DNA of 64,000 nt from Sesamum alatum (GCA_034509735.1 JACGWO010000011.1:15347866-15411865); one strand, 5' to 3'. Shown: positions 10,885-23,683, numbered from the stretch's first letter. The notes: generated by a model from the sequence alone, not told the origin. A program made the numbers and translations.

Positions 10885-11440
10885 CAAGTGAATTAAATAC
10901 AATTTTCGTTTCGTATTTTTTATAATCTGACGATTTGGTCATTTATCTTTCTAGAATAGCAAATAGGTCCTTTATCTTTTAAATTTTTCATGATTTTGGT
11001 CCTTCAGTAGTCAGAGTTTATAAATATTGCCGAAAAAAAGCATGTGCCCCGTACGTACTTTTTTAAATTTGGGGCTTTTATTCTCATTGGTCAATTCAAT
11101 TGACCAAAATTGCGAAAAAACTAAAATTTACGGAATCTATATATTTGCTACCCTAAAAAAATAAAAGATTAAAACGTCAAAATGCAAGATATACAGGACC
11201 AAAAATTTGCTTCTATGCTGGCACAAATTGACCAATGGGAACAAAAAAATCCAAAATTAAACAAAAGCACATGGAGGCACATGGTTTTTTTCTGGCAACA
11301 TTTGCAAACTCCCGGCGACTGAAAGATCAAAATCATAAAAAATTAAAAAGTTATAAGACCTATTTGCTATCCTAAATTGATAAAGGAATAAAACGTCAAG
11401 TTACAAAAAAAATACATGACGAAAGTTGCGTTTAAGCCCT
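10885..11440. mobile_element. MITE of the same style, just upstream of the peroxidase gene
   Basis: The left end, TTAAATACAATTTTCGTTTC, pairs with the right end, whose reverse complement begins TTAAACGCAACTTTCGTC. The centre repeats GGCACAAATTGACCAATGGGAAC-type blocks shared with the copy at 10019-10522. It ends about 250 bp upstream of the peroxidase start codon and so may contribute promoter sequence. Boundaries are approximate. Confidence 0.6.
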
Positions 11441-11598
11441 AGAAAAAGTAGAGCATCTATACACTATTCAAATCGTGCTACGCGTATACACATACTATTC
11501 AAAAACCATCTCTCCCTGATACTCTTTGACCTTGCACGTCGCCAGCCTTGTACCACCGGCCCTCAATAATTTTAAAAATGAAAAACATTTTTCCTATG

Positions 11599-11610
11599 TA
11601 TATATATATA
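11599..11610 (+). promoter_or_regulatory. Candidate TATA box of the peroxidase gene
   Basis: A TATATATATATA run lies 85-96 bp upstream of the ATG at 11695. That would place transcription start near 11635-11640 and give a short 5' leader. TA repeats are common throughout this window, so the call rests only on position. Confidence 0.35.
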
Positions 11611-11694
11611 TCAACAAATGTTCTTTCATTCTTTGCGCATTAATGATCAAACAACACAAATTCTTCATAAAATTTGATTATAGTTGAGGGAAAA

Positions 11695-13195
11695 ATGGAG
11701 AAAATGCTGGTCGTTTTTCTCATATCTTGCATTCTTCACTTTGCTTCCGCTCAACTAAAACTAGGGTTTTACAATTCTACTTGTCCGCGGGCTGAATCGA
11801 TAGTTCAAGGAATTGTGCAACAACGGTTTAACACCGATCGTTCCATAACTGCAGCATTGCTAAGAATGCATTTTCATGATTGTTTTGTTAGAGTAAGTTA
11901 AAATAATTTACTTTACTTTATTTTATATGGTTTCGTGAAAATTGGAGTTTTTTTTTTTTCCTCCCTACACACACCCACTCTTTCACATATCCAGAATTTG
12001 AACTCGAGACCTCTAAGAAGAAATCTCAAGGTTTTAATGATTGCATTTTGCTTCTTATAAGAGATATGTTTGCATGTAGAAAGTGTTACGTATATTGGCC
12101 TAGAAGTGCTACGACTCAACTTAAATTTAACACCATATTGTCGTTTAAGTTTATTTAGGTTTAGCCAAGATTTAAAAATAACATTGATGATTTAATTTGA
12201 TTATTAATGAAGTCGAACTTGAACGATTCTGATCAAATTTAGCAAAACTCAAATTCAATCTGTTTGATTTTTCTACACAGTTTATTATTTGTTTTATAGA
12301 TCAAGGGGCGCTCGAGTCACATTTTAAATCTTTTCGATATTATGTAGTTTGTTGTATTTAACAAATACATCATTTAATATATTCAAATTCAAATCAGGGG
12401 TGTGATGCATCAATACTAATAGACTCGACGCGGTCCAAGTCCTCGGAAAAGGACGCCGGACCAAACGAGACAGTCCGAGGCTACGACCTGATCGACGTGG
12501 CCAAGAAAGCCGTGGAGGCTGTCTGCCCCTCCACCGTCTCCTGTGCCGACATAATTACATTAGCCACCCGAGACGCAGTGGCTCTGGCCGGTGGCCCCAA
12601 GTACGCTGTGCCCACCGGGCGTCGCGACGGCCTTGTTTCCGATGCAGCCGATGTAAATCTTCCAAGTCCATCACTCACAGTGGCCGAAGCATTCTCATTT
12701 TTCCAGGCCAAAAGGATGACCCTAAACGACATGGTCACACTTCTGGGCGCACACACAGTTGGCATAGCCCATTGCGGGTTTTTCCAGGACAGGCTCTCGA
12801 ATTTCCAGGGCACAGGGCAGCCTGACCCGACCATGGACGCTGGATTGGCTGCCAGGCTTCTGAGGACCTGCGGGACAGCATCACGGCCGGTGAATCGTGA
12901 TCCGACGGTTTTCTTGGACCAGGGGACATCATTTGTCGTTGATAATCAGTTCTATAATCAGACAAGATTCAAGAGGGGGATCTTGCAGATTGATCAGGAG
13001 CTGGCGCTGGATAGGTCCACTGCACCGATAGTTTCGATGTTTGCTTCGAACAGGATTGCATTTCAGCAGAGTTTCGCGAGTGCGATGATCAAGCTGAGTA
13101 AGGTTGAAGTTCTTGTGGGAAAAGCTGGAGAGATTAGGAAGAATTGCAGGGTGTTTAATCCTCGGAAGAAAACAGTAATTGGTACGGGACTTTGA
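11695..13195 (+). CDS. Class III (secretory) peroxidase
   Basis: Heme peroxidase of the plant secretory family. Known family role: H2O2-dependent oxidation of phenolics in the apoplast or cell wall (lignin, suberin, wall cross-linking) and redox signalling. Exons: 11695-11892 and 12398-13195, joined by a GT-AG intron that falls after FHDCFVR, in phase. The product is 331 residues, normal for the family. Residues 1-19 form a signal peptide ending A-S-A, leaving Gln20 as mature N-terminus. Distal Arg57 and His61 lie in LLRMHFHDCF, proximal His185 in GAHTVGIAHC, and the conserved cysteines include Cys30, 63, 68 and 316. The upstream in-frame TTG at 11674 is not used; ATG 11695 directly precedes the signal peptide. 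Only one intron remains, whereas many paralogues have three. The N-terminal motif resembles peroxidase 44/57-type proteins, but exact orthology is unproven. Confidence 0.95.
11893..12397 (+). other. Peroxidase intron
   Basis: A 505-bp AT-rich intron starting GTAAGT and ending CAG. It interrupts the codons between FVR and GCD, a position commonly used in class III peroxidase genes. No element was recognised inside it. Confidence 0.9.
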
Positions 13196-13886
13196 GATTA
13201 ATGTTTCTGTTGTGTGAATTAGCCATTGATCAGTTTCTGACAATTATTTTGTGCTTCAATATGTATACAATGTGCAAGTGTGAGTTGTCTTGTTCTATAA
13301 ATGCAGAGAATTGTTTAACTTGATGTAAAGGAAATTAATACCATATATTTTGAGGGCAAATTGCAATTTACCCTCTTGTGTTAGTCAAAAATGACAAATA
13401 GCCCCCTTTGAAAAATAAATTAGCAATTTACCCCCTTCTGTTTTTATAAAAGGGGCAAAATATCCACCCCCCCCCCCCCACGCAAGTTGTGCAAAACACG
13501 CGTTAATTTTATTTTTTATTTTAATTTTATTATCAACAGTTGGATCTCGTCTTTATAGGTAAACGGTCCAGATTTAATTTTACATATATAATTATATATC
13601 AAAAATATAAATATATTTCTTATAAATATATATACATATATATAAATATAATATATAAAGAAAACCCTACCCCACCTAGCCGTCCCCCCTTTCACCGGTG
13701 CCGGCCGCGACCGCCCCTCCCATTCCCGTCACCGCTGCCCTTCTTCCTTTGCCACCGGCGTTGCGCTTCCCCCCCTCCCCTTCCCTACCGCCGCTGCACC
13801 CCTCCACCTCTTCATCCCGCCGCTGTGCCGCCTCCTCCCCCCACCGCTCCGCCTCTACGTTTCTCCTTCCCCACCGCTGCGCCCGC

Positions 13887-14398
13887 TATCATGACCATTA
13901 CAGAGCTTTCTGGAGTGGAGCAGCCAAAGCAGATCCAAGAGGAAGATAACGAATCTAAGTTGTAGAAAGAAGAAGAAGGAATTAGGGCACAAACACCAAG
14001 CGACGTCGTAAAGGGAAACACGACTCTTCAAAAGGCACATTTCTCACTTACTCCATACGACACCGTTCAGAGGGCAGGAACATCAGCAACTTACCAGATG
14101 GACGACCAAGATTCAGCTGATCCAAGGGACAGCATTCGGTCTGCAAAAAGGAAGAGGAGCATGCACTAAGTAACAGAAATCTAGCTTAGGGACCACTTAG
14201 CTAGTATGCTAGTACTATTTCACTTGTTCAATTAAGTTGATTCAGCAATTAGGGTTTAAGTCATATATATGTAAAGTCTACCTAATTTTGAGGATCATCT
14301 ATGAAAATACAACCAGTTCTTTTTTTTTCCCATCTCCAGTTCTTAGGCAACTTCTATCTATCTTTTCTTTTCTACTTCAGTGATCAAAATTCCTTACA
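13887..14398 (+). repeat. 5' LTR of the chromovirus
   Basis: A 512-bp direct repeat of 25117-25627. The first two bases are TA instead of TG, and it ends CA. Shared blocks include CATGACCATTACAGAGC, AGCGACGTCGTAAAGGG and AGCTAGTATGCTAGTAC. Confidence 0.9.
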
Positions 14399-14399
14399 G

Positions 14400-14414
14400 T
14401 GGTATTCAGAGCCA
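14400..14414 (+). other. Primer-binding site, tRNA-iMet type
   Basis: TGGTATTCAGAGCC begins two bases from the LTR end. It matches the initiator-Met primer-binding consensus TGGTATCAGAGCC with one extra T. Confidence 0.7.
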
Positions 14415-15300
14415 ACCTTCCTTGGCTGTGGTTATGGCTGAAGGGACACAGATGAAGGATATTCAAGAGGTACAGAGAAAACATAAGGCTATGTTGGTGG
14501 AGGAGAGGGTTGATAAAAAAGCAAATGAGCAGCACTTCAGCAACCAGCTAGACAGCATGTTAGCTATGCAAACCAACATGCAAAACACAATGGAGGAATT
14601 TCAGAAAGTGATGCAGACACAAATGCAAAGTATGGCAGAATAGATGCAAGCATATAATCGAAACAAGTCTGTGTTAGGTGAAGGGTTGACTGCTAACACT
14701 GAGATGGCATCATCATCAAAGATGGTGCAAAATCCCCAGAATGTTAGAGATGAAAATCAAGGGGACACAACAAATGGGGGAAGCCAAGGATCCTATTCTT
14801 CCCATTTTAAACAGTTAGTCCCCTGCATTTAATGGTGAGGATCCCTGGATGTGGATCAGGAGATGCACCAGATATTTTAATACAGCAAACACCATAATTG
14901 AAGACCAAAAAGTTCAGGTAGCATCTGTACACTTAGAGGGAAAGGCTGAGATGTGGTTTGATAGGTTTATGGAAGGAAGAGAAACTACCAGTTGGAGTGA
15001 TTTTGTTGAGGCAGTTCTAGGCAGGTTTGATGATACTGATCCTGGGTATATGGTAGGGGAATTTAACAAGCTACATCAAATTGGTACTGTGAGTGAATAT
15101 CTGGAAAATTTTGAAGAACTCAAGACGTACATGAAGTTGTTTTATAGCCAGTTTCCTGAATCCTACTCTGTGGCCAGTTTTATTAGTGGGTTGAAGGAGG
15201 AGATAAGATCTTATGTGGGGGAAATAGCATTTTTGGTCACATAACTTAGGGTCTTTTCACTTTTGGTACCATTCATTACGGGATTAGCGCTTTTGGTCCC

Positions 15301-17495
15301 CCTAAAAAGAATCGGTACGGTCCGGGAACGCGGCGGAAGCGTAAATTAAAAGAAATTAAAAACGATTTCAAAGGGGTGTTCCCTTTGAATTCCCGAGCAT
15401 TCGGTGTATTCAAAAGCATCATAACATACAGAAAAAAATGCTTGAACATGTGGCTAGAGGAGGAAACAAAAAGGTACAATACTTTAAATAGAAACATACC
15501 TTTTTCGTTTCACATGTACAACGACAACAAGCTTTGATTCTCTTTTCGTTCCTTTTCCATTCACCTTAGGATTCAAATTAGAACCCCTCTAATTTGTCCA
15601 CACCACAGAAATGGAAGCAAATCTACATCTACTGCTAGGTAGAAGCGAGATCATGGAAGAATCGAAAAACGTATTACATTATTGATTAGTGTATACATAT
15701 TTCTCATGTTCTCATCTTGAATCCAATTCAAAGAGAACTCAAAAAATGGAGAAAAAAAAAGCTAAAAATTTCGTGGCTTGTGTGAGGAGAGTGCAAGTTA
15801 GGGAGTTGAAACGTGTATACATGTGTTGTATAGTTGTCAGTAGTTTCCAAAACCACCTACACACTAATGCACAACTTGTGCTCAACCTCCAACCATGTTA
15901 GCACAATATGTGGACCACCTAGCCACCATAGCAAGCCACATCATTGCTTACATGGAGCCACATCATTGCTTACATGGAGGACTTTCAAATCCTCTTAAAC
16001 TTGCATCAAACCTTTGAGCTTTGATTTCATGTCATGGACCGGTCTTGATTTAATCAAATTAAATCAAGTGATCCATGGGTTTTAAATTAATCCAATTAAT
16101 TTTAAGCCTTATTGAAATCCAAAAGTTTATTTAATCCAATTAAATAAACATAAGCTCAAACACTAATTAATTGATCCAATCAATTAATTAAACGAAACCT
16201 AATAAATTAATCCAATTGATTTAAAGGTATTAAGCCCAAAATTAATTAATCCAATTAATTAATTCTTGGGTCATCCATCCAATGGATTTTTCCAATAAAT
16301 GATCCAATCATTTATATTCTCCTTGAATTAATTTAATCCAATTAAATTAATTCACGTCTTCCAGAATTAATTCCAAATTAATTTCACTACTTCCATAGTG
16401 ATTTGTGTGTGACTCTTTAGGTTCACCCTCAGCTAAACTTGGGCTTGTGTCCAACACAATTGATTAATTAAATCTAATTTAATTAATTATTTCTGATTAA
16501 CCATTAATCAGAAATGCCCGTTACCATGGGTGGCCATCTAGCAACGGTCCATAGCACTAGAGACTAGGTGAATGTTGGCGTGAACATTTAGGCTCCGAAT
16601 TCTATACAGGTACAGTCCTTACGTCGACCATCTCCCAGCCTTAGTCTAGGGCATGGAATTGGGTGTCGGTTCCCATCCTAGACTAGGCAACTATGCTACA
16701 AACTCGAGACGCGTTTACTCTATTGATCGACCTAGGGAACCATTCCCTACTCGACCAATCGCTACGACCGTAGACTTAATGAGTCGAAACCATCTCAGAG
16801 CGCATAGGAGACATAGCTGTCAAATACTGACAGGTGACAGATTCTCTATTGGAATCCACCGTCCTCACTACGTACTCCGACTGCACTAAACAAGGCTTAT
16901 AATGACCATATCAAAGACACGGTCACCTCTCGCCAGATCCAAGATACAACCTTCATATGCATGCGACTGCCATGATTCCTCAAGTCCGAGGACTAATTTC
17001 GTACTATCGGAACCGGGAATTCCAGTCATACCAACCAAGCCTCCAAGGCTTCCATATGACGATTCCCGCGAGTCAGTTCAGTCAGTCGACTACCTTGCCA
17101 ACTAACCCACTAAAATTGCATAGACGACCTACGTCTGGCACCGATGAAACTCGACACTCACCCAGTGAATGGAATACTTAGTGCAAGTCTCTGTAGGGCA
17201 CTCGAGGCCCAATCTCGAGGTCCTCAACTTGGAACGTTTCAGACCGACTCTCAAGGAGTTGGTTTCATAGCCGCCAACCTATGCGCAGCTCAACTCAATG
17301 GGTTTAACCAATCAGTCTGTGGGCATTTGTTGTGACATTGAAACGGCATTCAATGTAAGTAGTAAGCACAACAAACACATTTTGCCAGTGATGAATACTT
17401 ACTTTATCCATCAGTATAATATTACTTTGATAAAGATCGACGAATAGTTCCTAGAACAGCCAATTTAATTGACTTTCTGGTCACCTATTCTAACA
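15301..17495 (-). mobile_element. Insertion inside the Mutator-like left TIR, probable solo LTR
   Basis: The left TIR of the surrounding element breaks off at TTTTGGTCCC (15300) and resumes at CCCGTAACTTAC (17496), giving precise edges with only CCC duplicated. On the minus strand the insert begins TGTTAGAATAGGTG, an LTR-like start, and its far end runs through CGCTTCCGCCGCGTTCCC. The middle (about 16060-16500) has repeated AATTAATCCAATTAATT motifs. No coding domain was found. Lack of a clean 5-bp duplication and of a terminal CA leaves the class uncertain. Confidence 0.6.
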
Positions 17496-17942
17496 CCCGT
17501 AACTTACAAAAATTAGCAATTTTCGTCCTCCCCTGTTTTTTCGTTAGTCATTTGGTATCATTTTTTGCGGGAATATAACTACTATTGAGAGCTAAAATAA
17601 AAAATTGAAGGAAATTAGAGCAAATAAAGGTGATTCCTATCATCTCTCACAAAAAATAATCTTTCTTTTAATTTTATTTGTGTTGCAATTTATTATTATC
17701 TACGGACTCTGTAAATATTAGAACAAGTGCTGATCCACAAAAAATTCAAGTAACCCAATGTAAGCATATAAATTACATAAATTGCATAAATTACAAAAAA
17801 AATAATTACATAAATTGCATAAACTACAAAAATTCAATTACATAAATTGCATAAATATTTATTTGAATATTTATAGAACTCAAGTACATATTCAATTACA
17901 AGAGCTTGAATATTTGTAGTTTATGCAATTTAATATAATTTA

Positions 17943-19495
17943 GGGATAATTACATTTACACCCCCTCACCTATTGTTCATTTACACAAACCACCCATACC
18001 TTTTGAAAAATTACAGAAACCACCCCTGGCAGCATTTAAAATCCCAAAATACCCCTATTGACTTGGTCAAACTATAATATAAATTTTGAAGGACAAAAAT
18101 TGCCCTTTGGGGTGTTTCTGTAATTACCAAAAGATAGAGGGGGTGTTAATGTAATGTTTATGAGGATGAGTAATATGACCCCATATATTTTTTTATTATT
18201 TATATCAAAATTAAATTAAAATTAAAATTATTTTATCAACTTTTTTTAGTTGAATCTCTATAAAAAATTATAATTTTAATTAATTGAAATATTAAATTGT
18301 TCAATTAATATATATTTATAAAGTTAGCTACTAGGCTATACATTTAAATTATAATTATCAGACTTGTATAAATTATTTTAGATTCTTAAAATTAAAAAAA
18401 TATTTATCCTCTATTTTTATTTATAACTAAAATTAATAAATTATATCAAACTTAAATTTAAGTTTAAATTATTTTATAACTTTCTTTTATTGAATCTTTA
18501 CATAAATTACACCTTTTAATAATTGAAATATTAAATTATTCAATTAATATATTACAGAAAGTTAGTTACTAAGCTATATATTTAAATTATAATTATCACA
18601 CTTTTATAAATTATTTTAAATTCTTAAAATTAAAAAATTATTTATCCACTATGCTTATTTGTATTTAAATTTTACTATAATTAATAAATTATACATATAT
18701 GTATATATATATATATTATACATATATAAAAAATATATATTTATACATATATGATATATATCTATATTTTTGTACATACATATTTAGATAGCGGATGAAG
18801 GTGGAGGAGGGCGGCAACGAAGGGGGGTGAAAACGGAAGAGGGGTCGAGCACAGGCAGGGTGGCGGGGGTGAGGGATAATTTTAAAAAAAATTAATAATT
18901 TAAAATATCTTTTTAATAAATAAATTATTTATTTTACTAATTCTGATATGATTTATATAAAATTCATAAATTATTTTGAATTACAATATATTAATTTTAA
19001 TAAAATTTAGTTATAAATAAGAATAGAGGATAAATATTTTTTTCAATTTTAATAATTTTAAATAATTTATTCAAGTATGATAATTTTTTAATTCAAACTT
19101 ATAATCTAGTAACTAATTTTATAAATATATATTAATTGAATAATTTAATATTTCAATTATTAAAAAATATAATTTTATATAGATTCAATTAAAAAAAGTT
19201 AATAAAATAATTTAAATTTAAATTTAAGTTTGATATAAATAATTAAAAAAAATATATGGGTCATATAACTCATCGTCATAAACATTACATTAACACCCCC
19301 TCTACCTTTTAGTAATTACAGAAACACCCCTAAGGGCATTTTTGTCCTTCAAAATTTATATTAAAGTTTGACCAAGTCAATAGGGGTATTTTTGGATTTT
19401 AATGGCTGACAGGGGTGGTTTCTGTAATTTTTCAAAAGGCAGGGGTGGTTTGTGTAAATGGACAATAGGTGAGGGGGTGTAAATGTAATTATCCC
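17943..19495. mobile_element. Mutator-like TIR element with GC-rich core, nested inside 15218-19926
   Basis: The TIRs start GGGATAATTACATTTACAC at both ends. They stay matched for over 200 bp, including blocks for ACAAACCACCC, TTACAGAAACCACCCCT and CTTGGTCAAACT. A perfect 9-bp target duplication TATAATTTA flanks it (17934-17942 and 19496-19504). The inner arms are also inverted AT-rich repeats, around a short GC-rich core (about 18790-18875, GGCGGCAACGAAGGGG). It is non-coding. Confidence 0.88.
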
Positions 19496-20453
19496 TATAA
19501 TTTATGTGGTTACATTAGGTTACTTGAATTTTTTATGGGTCAACACTTATTCTAATATTTACAGAGTTCGTAGAAAATGATAAATTGCAACACAAATAAA
19601 ATTAAAGAAGGGAAGAATGTTCTTTGCAAGAGAGGATAGAAATCACCTTTATTTGTCCTAATCTCCTTCAATTTTTTATTTTAGCTCTCAATATTAGTTA
19701 TATTCCCGCCAAATATGATACCGAGCACAAAGGGCGCCAATTTTTCCTTCAATTTGAAAAAGTTAACGGCCAAATGGCCATTTCCGTTAAAAAACTAACG
19801 GAAAAACAGGGGAGGACGAAAACTGCTAATTTTTGTAAGTTACGGGACCAAAAGTGCTAATCCCGTAATGGATGGTACCAAAAGTGAAAAGGACCTAAGT
19901 TATGGGACTAAAAATGCTATTTCCCCTCTTATGTGAGAACCACCAAACCAACAACATTGATACAAGCCATTTCATTAGCCAAGAAACATGAAGTATCAGT
20001 AGAGGCCATGATGAGAAAGATGCAATCACCGACATCAAAACCACCCACATCATACAGAACCTACCCAAAACCTAAATCACCCTTCAAGAACAATCATATT
20101 CACCACCCAGACACACACCAGCCAGACCAAACCGACCCAAAACCTACCCAAAAAACCATACACCTAGAAGGCTACTTACTGCTGCAGAAATGAAGGAAAG
20201 CAGAGACAAAAACCTGTGCTATAACTGTGATGAACTATACACTGTGGGGCATAGGTGTAAGCATATCTTCTTCATTACAACCATGACCGAAGAACATGAA
20301 CGAGAGTATTTAGAGGGAGGAGGACATAGACCTACTGATGATGATGAGGAAAGTGGGGAAGAGGATGTCACTGTATTTGTCAGTGCTATGCTGGGAAAGG
20401 TAAATCTAAATACATTCAAAATCAATGGGAAGGCATATGGGAGAGACATATAA

Positions 20454-23400
20454 GTGTTGGTAGATTGAGGGAGTACCAACTGTTTTTTGAATGAGGATAC
20501 AACATATGAGTTGGGATGCAAGGTAGAGTACACTACTCCTACGCAAATGTGTGGCCAATGGGATAAAAATAATGCGTGAAATGTGGTGCCCAGAATTTTC
20601 CTGGAAGATGCAAGTGATGGGTGTCGAAACCACCAAAAATAATTCCTACAATTACTTTCTTGTGAAAGCGGCAAGTAGGGTCGAATCCGCAGGGATCGGC
20701 GATAAGTTGATTTCTTAAAAGAAATAAAAAGGGGGGGGGGGATATTCAGATTTTTAGCTTTTAAAAGAAAATAACAAAGTATAAATAAAAGCGGAAGTTT
20801 AATAGATGAGAAGGCTTTCCGGTCAAAGTGGGTTCATGCTTGATTCTTCCCATTGATCATTGATGCAAATATAACAATTATTAAAACACGTAAATCAGTT
20901 ATGGTTATTGGTACGACCTAACAACCTCACCCTTCCTTGCCTTTTCGTTAGCCAAGGAACGTCCGTTGGCTAGATCTCTAATCAATAAACAACCTCGGGA
21001 ACGTCCACGAGATTTAATTTATTAACAGCATTAAGAATTAGAAGGGCCTGATCCTAACCAATAAATTCCTACGAGGATTCATTTAAATCAGATCATGCAT
21101 TCACCAAAACATAACTAGCCACTTTGACACGATTAATCATGAAATGTTGCTACTAATTATTGAACAAAATAAACAATTACGTATTTGTAAGTTCAAATAG
21201 CTAAACAAACTTTCTTGATAATGAACAACTCGTCACATTATTCAAAAATCATACGTTTGTAAAAAGAGCGCAGAGAATAACATGAATGCGGATTTTAATA
21301 AAAGAATTAAGCACTATTAGATCTCACAACGTTTTAGGAATCAAGCATTCACCGTACTTTAACCGGAAAATTAAGAACTTAGCCTAACATGCTAATGGAA
21401 AAACACACTAAAAAGTGGAATTCCATTGGCAATTGGGCAACGTAAATAAAAATAAAAGAAGATAGAAGAAGTAGAATAATGGATTAAACTCTAAGATTCA
21501 ATATAAAACAAGAGATAGTTTTTAGGTTGTGAGGTGCCTCCTATTTATACTATTAGCACCTCACGAACCTAGACAAGAAAAGGGATAGATACATGATTGC
21601 TAATAAACATGTTAACAACCTAATTCCTAGCTATCTAAAGGATGAATTTCGGATCTTCAAGAGTGTGTTCAGCATTCGTTCCTTCTTCCTTCAACAAAAT
21701 CCGCAGCTTTCCTTTTTCTCCTAAATTGACTGCAGCGTTAAGCGTGGGCACGCTTAGTGGAAACTTTGAATCTGTCTCTCTTTTCTACTTGTTCCCTTGA
21801 ATGCCTCCAAATGCCATTCTTGGCTTCAATTCACCAACATTTACTCCTTACAAGGTGTATTTTCTGAAAATATACTAAATCCACATGATTAGGAGTAATT
21901 AATCCTTACAATAAGGCATTTACAGCCATCGAATCATGACAGATTATATACTTATCAGCAGGATCAGAAATTCAGTTACCCACTCAGACTGATCAAACTG
22001 GGAGGGTGTAATGTGGTGTTAGGTGGTGATTGGTTAAGAAAACATGGGGCAGTGGAATATGACTATGAAGGCATGAAGGTAGCAATGTTTAAAGATGGTA
22101 AGAGGTTGATCTTGAAAGCACTTACCAGGACAAACACACAATCAACTGAGTTGCAGATGATCTCTGCAGAATCTATAAGGAAACTGATCCAGAAAGGAAA
22201 TTACAATCTAGTGGGGCAGCTAAGTGCAGTGGATGAACATTCAGGGAAGAAAGAAGAAACTGATGAGGTCATGGAAGGGATGCTGAGGGAACTCAGTGAT
22301 GTATTCCAAGAACCAGTGGAGTTATCACCTGAGAGAATGATAGAGCATCAGATCAAGTTACTACCTGATGCTATACCTAAGAAACAGGCCCCCTACAGGT
22401 ATACCCATATCCAAAAATCTGAGATAGAAAAGTTGGTTAAAAGCATGCTGGATTCTGGGATCATTAGGCCCAGTCAAAGTTCTTTTTCATCCCCATTTTT
22501 ACTTGTTAAAAAGAAGGATGGTACCTGGAGAATGTGTGTAGACTACATGTACCTTAACAAGTTAACTGTTAAACATGGTTTTCCAATTCCAGTTATTGAT
22601 GAATTGCTTGATGAGCTTCATGGATCATGTTATTTTTCTAAGATTGATCTCAGGTCTGGTTATTTCCAGATCAGGATGAAACCACAAGACATTTATAAGA
22701 CCAGTTTTGTTACACATCAGGGGCACTATGAGTTTCTAGTCATGCCATTTGGTCTTTGTAATGCCCCAGCAACTTTTCAGTCACTAATGAGTTTGGTATT
22801 TTCATAATATCTCAGAAAATTCATCTTGGGGTTTTTTGATGACATACTCATTTATAGCAAGAAAAAGGAGGAGCATCACATTCATTTGAGGGAAGCCTTA
22901 GAGGTATTAAGGAAGAAAAAACTGTATGCTAAGAGAAGTAAATGTGCTTTTGGGAAGAGAAGTGTAGAATACTTGGGGCATATTATATCAGAAAAAGAGG
23001 TAGCCACTGACCCTGCAAAGATTGAAAGCATACTGACATGGCCAATACCCAAGAATGTTAAGGCATTAAGGGAATTTTTGGGTTTGACAGGTTATTACAT
23101 AAAATTCATCAAACATTATGGCATCATCAATAAACCTTTGACTGAGTTATTGAAGAAGGAAGGGTTCAAATAAAGCTCAGAAGCCACCACAGCTTTTGAA
23201 AAACTGAAGCAAGCTATGGTGACAACTCTTATTCTGGCATTGCCTGATTTCACTAAGGTTTTCATTATTGAGACAGATGCCTGTGATAAGGGAATTGGGG
23301 CTGTTCTGATGCAGGAAGGCAGACCCATAGCCTACCTGAGTAGGCCTTTAGGGGTCAAGAATTTAGGTCTTTCAGTCTATGAAAATGAGTTTTTAGCATT

Positions 23401-23683
23401 GATGTTAGCAGTGGGTAAGCGGAAGCAGTACATTCAAGGTCAGCACTTCATAATCAGAACTGACCAATAGAGTTTGAAGTACATACTAGAGCAGAAGATT
23501 GAAACCATTTTACAGCAAAGGTGGATCTCCAAGTTACTTGGGTTGGACTATGAGGTGCAGTATAAAAGAGGGACTGAAAACAGGGCTGCAGATGCATTAT
23601 CAAGAAGGGAACATGTTGAGGTTCAGTGTGCAACAGTTACAGTCATTATTCCAGGGTGGATAGGAGAGGTACAGAAAAGTTAA
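20454..23683 (+). pseudogene. Chromovirus pol: protease, reverse transcriptase and RNase H, broken
   Basis: The protease begins VLVD-stop-GSTN (about 20455-20482), where the stop replaces the residue after the catalytic Asp. It is split by the solo LTR at 20615-21957 and resumes GSEIQLPTQ and [12 protein letters not shown] (about 22010-22045). Reverse transcriptase (about 22340-23110) shows [57 protein letters not shown] and the active-site variant FFDDILIYS. The RNase H-like region (about 23240-23640) shows IIETDACDKGIGAVLMQ and [11 protein letters not shown]. Internal stops fall at 22805, 23171, 23468 and 23681. Confidence 0.9.
20615..21957 (+). mobile_element. Solo LTR inserted in the protease region
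   Basis: It starts TGATGGGTGTCGAAACC, ends TATCA and has no internal retrotransposon domain. Flanks are GCAAG (20610-20614) and GCAGG (21958-21962), a 5-bp duplication with one mismatch. Removing the segment restores continuous protease-region coding sequence across the junction, so it is an insertion. A solo LTR left by LTR-LTR recombination is the simplest explanation. Strand is assumed from the TG...CA reading and could be either. Confidence 0.8.

Larger units (their letters stand above)
15218..19926. mobile_element. Non-autonomous Mutator-like element inside gag, with two nested insertions
   Basis: Long terminal inverted repeats begin GGGGAAATAGCATTTTT at both ends. They extend past 80 bp through CTTTTCACTTTTGGTACCAT and TTACGGGATTAGC, then continue as TTACAAAAATTAGCA beyond the first nested insertion. 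A perfect 9-bp target duplication TCTTATGTG flanks it (15209-15217 and 19927-19935). No transposase was found. The inserts 15301-17495 and 17943-19495 account for about 3.7 kb, so the original element was about 0.95 kb. Confidence 0.88.
14434..20453 (+). pseudogene. Chromovirus gag, broken and interrupted by the Mutator-like element
   Basis: Reading starts at ATG 14434 (MAEGTQMKDIQEV), with a Met/Gln-rich coiled region to 14640. A TAG stop at 14641 sits where Gln is expected. A frameshift near 14815 precedes the gag core SPAFNGEDPWMW (about 14820 onward), VASVHLEGKAEMWFDRF and ISGLKEEIRSYV, which ends at the insertion at 15217. After the insertion, gag resumes at 19927 with RTTKPTTLIQAISLAKKHE. 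Another frameshift near 20165 precedes TAAEMKESRDKN and the zinc knuckle LCYNCDELYTVGHRCK (about 20214-20262). The knuckle form is typical of plant chromoviruses. It is non-functional as it stands. Confidence 0.88.

Noticed and set aside
12481..13243. Minus-strand ORFs over the peroxidase second exon
   Set aside because: They mirror the conserved plus-strand exon and show no domain of their own.
13540..13965. Pro-rich ORF upstream of the chromovirus
   Set aside because: It is the C-rich core of the outer TIR element fused by chance to the start of the LTR reading frame across the insertion point.
16653..17335. Overlapping plus-strand ORFs in the probable solo LTR
   Set aside because: Short, without domain or consistent frame; they lie within an insertion whose coordinates are independently defined.
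20219..20674. 151-codon minus-strand ORF across gag/protease
   Set aside because: It is antisense to recognisable zinc-knuckle and protease sequence and crosses into the solo LTR.
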